DNA of 64,000 nt, from positions 1 to 64,000 of the forward strand of contig NZ_JAAXCM010000038.1 of the NCBI RefSeq assembly GCF_019734885.1. The letters are read 5' to 3'. The translations under genes and the position numbers were made by a program. The DNA is from Pseudocoprococcus catus (lineage in GTDB: Bacteria > Bacillota > Clostridia > Lachnospirales > Lachnospiraceae). Shown in pieces: positions 18,006 to 26,287 of the stretch (positions are counted from its first letter, which is position 1; each line of letters begins with the position of its first letter). Under the pieces are notes generated by a model. It had not been told where the DNA came from. It made no database searches and saw nothing but the letters and a program-made list of their open reading frames with translations.

Positions 18006-18068
18006 AAAGGTGTATCGACATGTATCTTTTATTTCTAAAAGATAATGATAAAAAGGAGGAACTTTAAA

Positions 18069-19592
18069 ATGGCAAAATTAATGACAGCCGAAGAGGCAGT
18101 AAAAGCCTATATCAAAGACGGTATGACAATCGCTACTAATGGTTTTGTTGGTGCAGTACAGCCAGAGGGCATGATGAGAGCGATCCAGAAATCATTCCTT
18201 GAAGAAGGTACACCAAGAGACCTCACACTTGTACATGCAGCTGGTCAGGGCGGCGGTGCAGACGCTGAAGGTAATGTGGTAGGACAGGTTAACCACCTTG
18301 GCGAAGAAGGTCTTCTTAAGAAGATTATTGCTGGTCATTATTCACTGGCTCCAAGAATCCAGAAACTTGCTCTTGAAAATAAAATTGCTGCATATAATAT
18401 GCCACAGGGCTGTATCTCTGAATTATTCCGTGAGATTGCAGCAGGCAGACCTGGTCTTTTAACTCATGTAGGTCTTAACACATTCGTTGACCCTGATCTT
18501 GAAGGCGGTATGCTGAATGACAAAGCACGTGAAGAAGGCAGCTATGTTAAGAAAGTCAACTTCAACGGCGAAGAAAAACTGTTCTACCCTAGCTTCCCTA
18601 TCGATGTAGCACTTATCCATGCATCTTATGTTGATACACAGGGTAACTGTTCTCTTGAAGAAGAAGGTACTCTTGCAGATATCCTTCCAATCGCTCAGGC
18701 TGCTTACACATCAGGCGGTAAAGTTATCGTTACTGTTGAGAAGAGCCACTATGTTGAATATGGTTCTCTTGATACACGTTTTGTTCAGGTTCCTGGTATC
18801 TATATCGCAGCAATCGTTCTTGTTGACAGCGACTGCGCTAAACAGACAAATGGTTCTTACCACAATGAAGCTTTCTCAGGTGAGAAGAGAATCCCTATGT
18901 CTGCTATGGAACCAATGAAGATGAATGCTCGTAAGATCATTGCTCGTCGTTGTGCAATGGAACTTAAAGCTGGTGCTGTTGTTAACCTTGGTATCGGTAT
19001 GCCGGAAGGTGTTGCTAATATCGTAGCAGAAGAAGGCATCGAAGGTATGGTTCTTACAACTGAGTCCGGTACAATCGGTGGTGTTCCTGCTTCAGGCGGA
19101 GACTTCGGTGTTACAACTAACCCGGATACAATCCTTCATCAGAGCTTCCAGTTCGACTTCTATGATGGCGGCGGTCTTGATATCGCTTTCCTTGGTCTTG
19201 CTCAGTGCGATAGCCATGGTAACATCAACGTATCCAAGTTCGGTCCTAAGATCGCAGGCTGCGGTGGTTTCATCAACATTACTCAGAACACTCCTGTTGT
19301 AGTATTCTGCGGTACTTTCACAGTTAAAGGCAAGAACAAATTCCTTAAAGATGTTGAACAGATCACATTCTCAGCTGACTTCGCTAACAAGACAGGTCAG
19401 AAGGTTCTCTATGTAACAGAATGCTGCGTATTCAAACTTACAAAAGAAGGCGTAGAACTGATCGAAGTTGCTCCGGGTCTTGATATTGAGAAAGATATCC
19501 TTGCTCATATGGACTTCAAACCTATCATTAAAGATGTAAAGGTTATGGATGAAAGAATCTTCAAAGATGAGATCATGGGTCTTGCTAAATAA
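18069..19592 (+). CDS. Propionate/acetyl CoA-transferase-like protein
   Basis: The 507-residue protein fits the fused alpha/beta family I CoA-transferases such as propionate CoA-transferase (Pct). The first half has GFVGAVQPEGMMRAI and the second half AVVNLGIGMPEGVA, with the likely catalytic Glu in TTESGTIGG (about residue 320). Such enzymes move CoA between acyl-CoA and acetate, propionate, lactate or butyrate in fermentation. The start is the ATG 8 nt after AAGGAGGA. Codon choice (CTT, GGT, ATC, GTT) is more biased than in neighbours, typical of abundant enzymes. It is a single-gene unit between a promoter and a strong terminator. The exact substrate pair is uncertain. Confidence 0.87.
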   Translation: MAKLMTAEEAVKAYIKDGMTIATNGFVGAVQPEGMMRAIQKSFLEEGTPRDLTLVHAAGQGGGADAEGNVVGQVNHLGEEGLLKKIIAGHYSLAPRIQKLALENKIAAYNMPQGCISELFREIAAGRPGLLTHVGLNTFVDPDLEGGMLNDKAREEGSYVKKVNFNGEEKLFYPSFPIDVALIHASYVDTQGNCSLEEEGTLADILPIAQAAYTSGGKVIVTVEKSHYVEYGSLDTRFVQVPGIYIAAIVLVDSDCAKQTNGSYHNEAFSGEKRIPMSAMEPMKMNARKIIARRCAMELKAGAVVNLGIGMPEGVANIVAEEGIEGMVLTTESGTIGGVPASGGDFGVTTNPDTILHQSFQFDFYDGGGLDIAFLGLAQCDSHGNINVSKFGPKIAGCGGFINITQNTPVVVFCGTFTVKGKNKFLKDVEQITFSADFANKTGQKVLYVTECCVFKLTKEGVELIEVAPGLDIEKDILAHMDFKPIIKDVKVMDERIFKDEIMGLAK

Positions 19593-19622
19593 TAAGCCAT
19601 ACATAACAGTATGAATCCTTTT

Positions 19623-19655
19623 AGCCGGTATGCTTGATGCATACCGGCTTTTTTG
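19623..19655 (+). terminator. Rho-independent terminator of the CoA-transferase gene
   Basis: An 11-bp perfect stem AGCCGGTATGC/GCATACCGGCT with a TTGAT loop is followed by six T. Confidence 0.95.
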
Positions 19656-19697
19656 ACATCATATACTATTCTAAAATGATCATGGAGACTTTATGCC

Positions 19698-20474
19698 ATG
19701 AAACACTCCCTTTCACTCTTTCTGAAAACAGGCTGCACAGTCTGCACGCTTCTGCTCCTCTCTCTGGCTGTCTTTCACTTTTTCAAGCCATCCCTTTCCT
19801 CACTTCCCGTCTTCGCAAGGTTTGAACGCAAATTGCCCATTTACTGTGTGGACACCGACAAACCGCAGGTTGCTCTATCCTTTGATGCGGCCTGGGGCAA
19901 TGAGGATACTGAAACCCTGCTTTCCATTCTCGACAAATACAATATCAAAACCACATTTTTTATGACGGGCGGATGGATCGAATCTTATCCCGAAGATGTA
20001 AAGAAAATTGCTGCAGCAGGTCATGATCTTGGAAACCATTCCGAAAATCATAAGCAGATGTCACAGCTCCCTTCCGATGACTGTATCGCTGAGATTCAAA
20101 AACCACACGATAAAGTCAAAGAACTAACCGGAACAGAAATGACACTTTTCAGGCCGCCTTACGGTGACTACAACAACACATTGATCGAATCTGCCAACGC
20201 TCTCGGCTACCATGTGGTCCAATGGTCTGTGGATAGTCTGGACTGGAAAGACTACGGCGCTGACAGCATCGTGGACACCGTATTAAACCACAAAGCACTT
20301 GGAGACGGCGCTATCATCCTGATGCACAATGGTGCCAAATACACAAAAGATGCATTGGAGCGTGTTATCACAGGTCTTCAGGACAAAGGGTATGAAATCG
20401 TCCCGATCTCCCAGCTGATCTACTCAGAAAACTATCATATGGACAATACCGGGCGCCAATTCAAAGACGAATAA
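19698..20474 (+). CDS. Polysaccharide deacetylase, PdaB-like
   Basis: The 258-residue protein has an N-terminal hydrophobic anchor (about residues 8-30) followed by a NodB domain. Motif 1 is SFDAAWG, as in PdaB-type sporulation deacetylases, motif 2 is HSENH, and motif 3 is RPPYGDYN. It probably removes acetyl groups from peptidoglycan or another surface glycan outside the membrane. A role in spore cortex is suggested by the PdaB-like motif 1, though spore genes are not otherwise in view. GGAG lies about 11 nt before the ATG. Confidence 0.88.
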   Translation: MKHSLSLFLKTGCTVCTLLLLSLAVFHFFKPSLSSLPVFARFERKLPIYCVDTDKPQVALSFDAAWGNEDTETLLSILDKYNIKTTFFMTGGWIESYPEDVKKIAAAGHDLGNHSENHKQMSQLPSDDCIAEIQKPHDKVKELTGTEMTLFRPPYGDYNNTLIESANALGYHVVQWSVDSLDWKDYGADSIVDTVLNHKALGDGAIILMHNGAKYTKDALERVITGLQDKGYEIVPISQLIYSENYHMDNTGRQFKDE

Positions 20475-20594
20475 ACTGGATTTTTGCCTCAAAATGTATT
20501 ATACTATTTACTGAATATACCATGCATTTGCGAAATTTTTCGGATAATAATCAGGGAAATGTTTTGCAATGACGAATAAGATGAGGTGAAGGAA

Positions 20595-21647
20595 ATGAGC
20601 GTTACACGCCGCAAATTCGGCAAAACCAAAGATGGTGAGCCTGTCACATTATATACGATTACCAACAAAATGGGAAACTCCGTTTCCATTATGGATTACG
20701 GTGCCACTGTTCAGTCTATCAATATTGTAGACGCCGAGGGTGAAGTTATCGACTGCTGTCTCGGTTACAGTACAGTTGCAGAATACGAAGAACACACAGA
20801 CTTCATGGGGGCCTGTATCGGCCGCGTGGGCAACCGCATCGGCGGAAGCAGTTTTTCTCTGAACGGCCAGACTTATACACTGGCAGCCAATGAGGGTGAA
20901 AACCATCTCCATGGCGGTTTGAAGGGTTTTGACAAGCAGATGTTCAAAGCCAGGATCGACAGTGATGATACCGTTACTTTCGGCCGTATCTCCCCTGACG
21001 GCGAAGAAGGTTATCCCGGTGAATTTATGTTCATCGTCAGCTATACATTTGATGACTGTGACAATTTTGTTATGAACTACACAGGCTGGAACAACTCTGA
21101 GACACTGGATACCATTGCCAGCATCACAAACCATACTTATTTTAACCTTTCCGGAGAAGATGCCGGCTCTGTTCTGGATCATACACTGGAGCTCTACGCT
21201 TCTTCTTTCACGGAGGTTGATGAACATCTGATCCCAACCGGGAAACTTTTAGACGTTGAGAATACACCTTTTGACTTCCGTAAAGGCAAAACCCTTGGTC
21301 AGGATATCAACGCCGATCATCCGCAGCTGAAACTGGCCGGTGGCTATGACCACAACTTCTGCATTGACGGCGATGGCATGCGTCCATGCTGCACACTCAT
21401 GTCCCCAAAGACACGACTTAAGATGTATGTCAGCACAGATATGCCCGGTGTTCAGATCTACACCGGCAACTTCATCTCCGAATCAGAAGGCAAAGCCGGT
21501 ACAGATTACCATCACCATGACGGCATCGCCATTGAGACACAGTTCTACCCTGATGCGCTCAACCATCCGGAATTCCCGTCACCGGTACTGAAGCCTAGAA
21601 AAGAATATCGCTATACAACCGTGTACCAATTCTCAGCCGACGAATAA
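20595..21647 (+). CDS. galM: Aldose 1-epimerase (galactose mutarotase)
   Basis: The 350-residue protein has the mutarotase fold motifs: GRVGNRIGG, ENHLHGG with one catalytic His, NHTYFNL with the other, and a C-terminal IAIETQ with the catalytic Glu. It interconverts alpha and beta anomers of aldohexoses. The ATG at 20595 is preferred because GAGGTGAAGGA lies before it; a GTG 9 nt upstream is in frame. No galactose operon surrounds it. Element B lies 52 bp after the stop. Confidence 0.92.
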   Translation: MSVTRRKFGKTKDGEPVTLYTITNKMGNSVSIMDYGATVQSINIVDAEGEVIDCCLGYSTVAEYEEHTDFMGACIGRVGNRIGGSSFSLNGQTYTLAANEGENHLHGGLKGFDKQMFKARIDSDDTVTFGRISPDGEEGYPGEFMFIVSYTFDDCDNFVMNYTGWNNSETLDTIASITNHTYFNLSGEDAGSVLDHTLELYASSFTEVDEHLIPTGKLLDVENTPFDFRKGKTLGQDINADHPQLKLAGGYDHNFCIDGDGMRPCCTLMSPKTRLKMYVSTDMPGVQIYTGNFISESEGKAGTDYHHHDGIAIETQFYPDALNHPEFPSPVLKPRKEYRYTTVYQFSADE

Positions 21648-21699
21648 AACGCTTCGTACGGCTGAATAATTGATGGAGCGCTTCCATATTTATCAACAA

Positions 21700-21840
21700 C
21701 GAACTTTAAAGGAGCTTATCCCATACAGGCCCGCTCTCGCTGCCAGCACCTAGCAACAGTACATAAGGCAGTACAAAACACTGCCTAAGTACCGGCTGGT
21801 GCTGAAGCACCTGTGTGGGATAAGCTCCTTCTAAAGTTCG
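21700..21840 (-). repeat. Palindromic structured element, copy B
   Basis: Arms 21700-21729 and 21810-21840 pair over 30 bp with one bulge and one G.T pair. Read on the minus strand, the core has TGCTTC, helix AGCACC/GGTGCT, GCCGG, CTTAG, helix GGCAGT/ACTGCC, CTTATGTACTG, TTGCTA and GGCAGCGAGAGCGGG. Further pairing continues outward, including the perfect ATGGAGCGCT/AGCGCTCCAT at 21673-21682 and 21857-21866. It lies in the convergent gap between galM and the transketolase pair. Confidence 0.82.
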
Positions 21841-22021
21841 TTACTTTTGTCTATGCAGCGCTCCATTTATGATTTAAGCAAACAAATAGATGAACCGTTT
21901 CCGGTATTTTACCAAAACTATCAGCTTGTTCGTAGGCGGTTTATCTATTACTGCTAAAAATCTGCTTAATATAAATGCTTCGCGCTTAATATACAAAGAT
22001 AGCACGGTCTAATAACTTGAA

Positions 22022-22163
22022 AATGGAATTAAAATGAGTCTACTCACACAAGTGCTTCATCGTTGGCCGGTCCTTAGGCGGCGTCTTTTGCCGCCTTATG
22101 TACCGTTGCCAAACGATGGCAGTACAAACGTGCTTGTGTGAGTAGACTCATTCTAATTCCATT
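22022..22163 (+). repeat. Palindromic structured element, copy C
   Basis: Arms 22022-22052 and 22133-22163 pair over 31 bp with one mismatch. The core carries TGCTTC, helix ATCGTT/AACGAT, GGCCGG, CTTAG, helix GGCGGC/GCCGCC around GTCTTTT, CTTATGTACCG, TTGCCA and GGCAGTACAAACGTG. An imperfect palindrome extends to about 21977-22208, for example GCTTCGCGCT against AGCGCGAAGC. It sits 50 bp from the transketolase stop and 181 bp from copy B, in opposite orientation to B. Confidence 0.85.
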
Positions 22164-22213
22164 ATAAGTACTCTAAACCGTACTTCGTTTATCTATTAGC
22201 GCGAAGCCACTTT

Positions 22214-23152
22214 CTATAACCAGGCTTTGATCTTAGCATAGATGCCTGCTGCATCCAGGCCGTACTTCTCCAGCAGTTTGACTGCCGGGCCGGATTCGCC
22301 GAATACATCGTTCATGCCGATCTTCAGTACTTTCACTGGTTCTCTCTCGCATAATACATCGCAAACTGCGCTGCCGAGACCACCGATGACGGAGTGCTCT
22401 TCTACTGTTACGATCTTGCCTGTCTTCTTGGCTGCTTCTGCAATTAAATCAGCATCGATTGGCTTGATTGTATGGATATTGATAACCTGTGCATGGATGC
22501 CCTCTTCTTCCAGCTTAGCTGCTGCCATCAGAGATTCATTGACACAAAGGCCTGTTGCCACGATTGTCAGATCCGTGCCTTCCTTTAAGACAACACCCTT
22601 GCCGATCTCAAACTTGTAATCCGGACGATCATTAATCACAGGCACTGCCAAACGGCCAAAACGCAGATAAACCGGCCCCTGATGCTCATAAGCAGCCTTT
22701 ACAGCAGCTCTTGCTTCAACATCATCAGAAGGATTGATCACAACCATGCCCGGGATTGTACGCATCAACGCGATATCTTCGTTGCACTGATGAGTAGCAC
22801 CGTCTTCACCAACAGAGATACCGGCATGAGTAGCACCAATCTTCACATTCAGATGCGGATAGCCGATACTGTTTCTGATCTGTTCAAAAGCACGGCCCGC
22901 TGCAAACATTGCAAAAGAGCTTGCAAACGGTACTTTGCCAGTTGCAGCAAGACCAGCTGCGATACCCATCATATTGCACTCAGCAATACCGCAGTCGATA
23001 TGTCTTTCAGGAAATTCCTTCTTAAAAATACCTGTCTTGGTTGCTTCAGCAAGGTCAGCATCCAGAACGACAACCTCTTCATGTTCCTTGCCAAGCTCTA
23101 CCAGAGCATGACCATAGCTTTCTCTTGTAGCGATTTTCTTTACTTCTGACAC
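22214..23152 (-). CDS. tktB: Transketolase, C-terminal subunit
   Basis: The 312-residue protein contains the pyrimidine-binding domain (GIAECNMMGIAAGLAATG with the catalytic Glu of TPP enzymes) and the C-terminal transketolase domain. Many Firmicutes encode transketolase as two chains; this one overlaps the N-terminal chain gene by 13 bp. The complex moves two-carbon units between sugar phosphates in the pentose phosphate pathway. A DXP-synthase-like split enzyme is a less likely alternative. Confidence 0.92.
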   Translation of the reverse strand: MSEVKKIATRESYGHALVELGKEHEEVVVLDADLAEATKTGIFKKEFPERHIDCGIAECNMMGIAAGLAATGKVPFASSFAMFAAGRAFEQIRNSIGYPHLNVKIGATHAGISVGEDGATHQCNEDIALMRTIPGMVVINPSDDVEARAAVKAAYEHQGPVYLRFGRLAVPVINDRPDYKFEIGKGVVLKEGTDLTIVATGLCVNESLMAAAKLEEEGIHAQVINIHTIKPIDADLIAEAAKKTGKIVTVEEHSVIGGLGSAVCDVLCEREPVKVLKIGMNDVFGESGPAVKLLEKYGLDAAGIYAKIKAWL

Positions 23153-23979
23153 AGTGCTTCACCTGCTTTCTCTAATTCATCCATAGCGATGGCATACTCT
23201 TCGTCATTCGGAGCCTTGCCATGCCATCCGGCTTTATTCTCCATGAAAGATACGCCTTTGCCCTTCACACTCTTCAGAATGATGGCTGTAGGCATACCCT
23301 TTGTCTCTCTTGCTTCCTTGAAAGCAGCTCTTAATGCCTCAAAATCGTGGGCATCCACATCTGCGATCACATGGAAATTGAAAGCTTCAAACTTCTTGTC
23401 AATCGGATATGGTGAGCAGACATCTGCAATATTGCCATCAATCTGAAGGCCATTGTTGTCAACGATCACAACCAGATTGTCCAGCTTGCGGTGGCCGGCA
23501 AACATGGAAGCCTCCCAAACCTGTCCTTCCTGGATCTCACCATCACCCAGTAATGTATAAACACGATAGTCATCATGGCTGAGCTTAGCTGATAAAGCCA
23601 TGCCGACTGCCGCTGAAATTCCCTGTCCTAATGAACCTGAAGACATATCAACACCCGGAATATGCTTCATATCAGGATGACCCTGAAGATAAGAACCGAT
23701 GTGACGCAGTGTCTTCAGATCTTCTACAGGGAAATAACCTCTCTGAGCCAATACAGAATAAAGTCCAGGTGCAGTATGACCCTTAGACAGAACGAAACGG
23801 TCTCTGTCTGCTTTCTTAGGATCTGCAGGATCAATATTCATCTCCTCGAAATACAAATACGTAAATACGTCTGCTGCCGATAAGGAACCGCCCGGATGTC
23901 CTGCCTTTGCAGAATGTACCGATGTTACAATCCCCTTGCGGACTTCATTGGCAATTTTCTTTAATTCAATAACGTCCAT
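23140..23979 (-). CDS. tktA: Transketolase, N-terminal subunit
   Basis: The 279-residue protein is the TPP-diphosphate-binding half of transketolase. The motif GDGEIQEGQVWEA...VVIVDNN holds the magnesium ligands, and SLGQGISAAVGMA is also typical. It must combine with the chain encoded at 22214-23152. AGGAGG is seen upstream of the ATG. No other pentose phosphate gene is adjacent; rpe lies 26 kb away. Confidence 0.93.
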   Translation of the reverse strand: MDVIELKKIANEVRKGIVTSVHSAKAGHPGGSLSAADVFTYLYFEEMNIDPADPKKADRDRFVLSKGHTAPGLYSVLAQRGYFPVEDLKTLRHIGSYLQGHPDMKHIPGVDMSSGSLGQGISAAVGMALSAKLSHDDYRVYTLLGDGEIQEGQVWEASMFAGHRKLDNLVVIVDNNGLQIDGNIADVCSPYPIDKKFEAFNFHVIADVDAHDFEALRAAFKEARETKGMPTAIILKSVKGKGVSFMENKAGWHGKAPNDEEYAIAMDELEKAGEALCQK

Positions 23980-24057
23980 TTTTACCTCCTATGTGCGCTT
24001 TTCTATGGCACTAATTATCAATCAGGCAACTTCCACTATACCACATCCGCCGCCGAA

Positions 24058-25512
24058 TTAAAAGCTGTTTTCCGATTTTAAAAGAAATTTCTTCTTTCTG
24101 TCAATCATTTCATCAATTCGCTCAATATAGTCTTTGACACTCTTGACATTTTCCACACGCTCAATGCGATGACCATCTCCGCTGTTAAAAACAAATTTTG
24201 AAGATGCGCCGGCTCCAAGCGCCAGAATCGTCTGCTTCTCCTCCATGATCAGAATATTATAAAGGCCCTCACAGCCCTTTCTGGCATAACCTACATTCTC
24301 AAGATTACCTGCAATATTTTTCTGGCGATACAGATAATAGGGCTCTGCCCCGATAGCCAGGGCTCCTTCATGGCTGATTCCGATCATACGGTTTACTTCA
24401 TCAGCCCCTGCAACAGGGAACTGCTCTCTGTTCTGGTTGAGGAAAGCTGCCCTCTTTAATGCCAGGGAATGCACTGTCACACTGTCCGGTGCCAGGTTCA
24501 CAATTTCATCCATGGTCCGCTGCATATGCCTGCCCGTCTCTCCAGGAAGACCTGCGATCAAATCCATATTGATATTGGTAAATCCAGCCTTTCTGGCCAT
24601 ATGAAAAGCCTTCTTAACCTCTTCTGTCGTATGTCGCCTGCCAATGAGATCCAGCGTCTCCTGATTCATCGTCTGAGGATTGATCGAAATACGGTCAATA
24701 CGATGCTTTCTCAGCACCTGCAGCTTATCCTCAGTTATGCTGTCAGGCCTTCCGGCCTCCACCGTTTTCTCACTGACATGATCCAGATCAAAATATTTTT
24801 CCAGACAGGTCAGCAGTCGATCCATCTGCAGTGCCGACAGAGACGTCGGTGTACCTCCGCCCATATAAAATGTCAGAAGCTTTCTGTCTCCCATCATTGT
24901 GGATGCAGCTTCGATTTCTTTGCACAATGCATCCAGATAATTGTCCACCTGCTTCTCCCAGACCAATAACGGATAAGATGAAAAAGAACAGTAGGCGCAA
25001 ATGGAAGGGCAAAAAGGAATGCCTACATACAGGCTGAATGTATGATCATAATCACAGTTCTTTAAAACCTCTGCCTCATTTTCTGCCACCACCGCACACA
25101 GCTCTGCTTTCTCATCAGAAACAAGATAAGTCTCCTTCAGATACCGAATGGCATCTCCTTTGGAGGCACCTTTTTCATACATCTCCATGGGCAGCTTCGT
25201 TGGCCGAATACCCGTCAATGTTCCCCATGGCAATGTCATTCCGGTATATTCAGACAGAATATGATATACTAGATTCTTGATATCATTTCTTCCGAGACGG
25301 TAATCTTCAAAATGACAGTCCCCTTCTTTTTCAAGACATTGCCCTTTGTTATCTTTTAAACTTAATGATGTGTAGTTGTCCGTATAACGGACATCCAAAC
25401 AGACATCCCACTCCTTCGCATTCAGGACAATCTTATCTCCATAAAAGAAAGCCATCAGCAGTGAACGGATATCATTCTCATAATCCCTTCGATTCATATA
25501 TAATGCAATCAT
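24058..25512 (-). CDS. hemZ: Coproporphyrinogen dehydrogenase-like radical SAM protein HemZ
   Basis: The 484-residue protein has an N-terminal domain of about 150 residues as in HemZ, then a radical SAM core with Cys-x3-Cys-x2-Cys in FCPSICAYCSF, MGGGTPTSL and a HemN-like C-terminal part. HemZ/HemN-type proteins are annotated as oxygen-independent coproporphyrinogen oxidases, although many HemN-like members are haem chaperones. No other haem gene is in the window. It lies downstream of the MBL hydrolase gene, as in many Lachnospiraceae. Confidence 0.88.
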   Translation of the reverse strand: MIALYMNRRDYENDIRSLLMAFFYGDKIVLNAKEWDVCLDVRYTDNYTSLSLKDNKGQCLEKEGDCHFEDYRLGRNDIKNLVYHILSEYTGMTLPWGTLTGIRPTKLPMEMYEKGASKGDAIRYLKETYLVSDEKAELCAVVAENEAEVLKNCDYDHTFSLYVGIPFCPSICAYCSFSSYPLLVWEKQVDNYLDALCKEIEAASTMMGDRKLLTFYMGGGTPTSLSALQMDRLLTCLEKYFDLDHVSEKTVEAGRPDSITEDKLQVLRKHRIDRISINPQTMNQETLDLIGRRHTTEEVKKAFHMARKAGFTNINMDLIAGLPGETGRHMQRTMDEIVNLAPDSVTVHSLALKRAAFLNQNREQFPVAGADEVNRMIGISHEGALAIGAEPYYLYRQKNIAGNLENVGYARKGCEGLYNILIMEEKQTILALGAGASSKFVFNSGDGHRIERVENVKSVKDYIERIDEMIDRKKKFLLKSENSF

Positions 25513-25572
25513 TCAAATCCTCCAATAAAACAGGCCTTTAAGTTATTTGTCTTCTTCTAAAACTGAGATAAA

Positions 25573-25610
25573 GCTGCTGCAAAACCGACATTCATCAGTC
25601 CTGCAGCAGC
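25573..25610 (-). terminator. Hairpin after the MBL hydrolase gene
   Basis: GCTGCTGCA and TGCAGCAGC form a 9-bp stem with a 20-nt loop. The minus-strand sequence behind it is T-rich but broken, so termination is likely but not certain. Confidence 0.6.
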
Positions 25611-25640
25611 CTCCTCAATTCTCATTCATTCAATTCTAAA

Positions 25641-26270
25641 TTAGAAAAACGGATTGTACTGTTTCTCGTATCCGATGCTTGTCACACTGTCATGTCCCGG
25701 ATAAACCTGCACATCATCCGGCAGGACAAATAACTGCTCCTTCACGGAACGAACAAGCTGTGACATACTGCCTGTAGGAAAATCTGTACGCCCGATGGAG
25801 CAATGGAACAGTGTATCACCACTCATCAGCACCTTCTCCTCAGGCAAATAATAGCAGACACCGCCCTTTGTATGTCCAGGTGTATGCAGCACAATGATAT
25901 CCAGACCTGCCAGTTTCAGATGCTCGCCATCCTTCACATAGATGTCTGCCTGTGTTGTATAAATCTGACCGATCATGCCGCTCATATTCAGAGAAGACTG
26001 TTTCAGAACATCCTCTTCCTCCTCATGGGCATAAACAGGTACATTGTATCTCTTTTTCAGCTCATTCAGTGCCATAATATGATCAAAATGACCGTGCGTT
26101 AAAAGAATTGCCTTCAAAGTACAGACATTCTCTTCGATCACATTGCTGATTCTCAGCGCATTGTCCGCAGGATCAATAAGAAGTGCTTCCTTTGTCTCCT
26201 TGTTTATAATGAGGTAGCAATTGGTTGCAACCATACCAAGTGTCATTGATTTAATCTCTATCTGACCCAT
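25641..26270 (-). CDS. MBL-fold metallo-hydrolase (glyoxalase II-like)
   Basis: The 209-residue protein has the metal-binding motif THGHFDH, a later HTPGHTKGG, SGDTLF and a C-terminal GHD, the metal ligand set of glyoxalase II-like hydrolases. It is a small cytoplasmic enzyme whose substrate is unknown. It lies 17 bp after relA, an order common in Clostridia (recJ-apt-relA-MBL-hemZ). Confidence 0.9.
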   Translation of the reverse strand: MGQIEIKSMTLGMVATNCYLIINKETKEALLIDPADNALRISNVIEENVCTLKAILLTHGHFDHIMALNELKKRYNVPVYAHEEEEDVLKQSSLNMSGMIGQIYTTQADIYVKDGEHLKLAGLDIIVLHTPGHTKGGVCYYLPEEKVLMSGDTLFHCSIGRTDFPTGSMSQLVRSVKEQLFVLPDDVQVYPGHDSVTSIGYEKQYNPFF

Positions 26271-26287
26271 TCTCTGCTCCTTATTCT

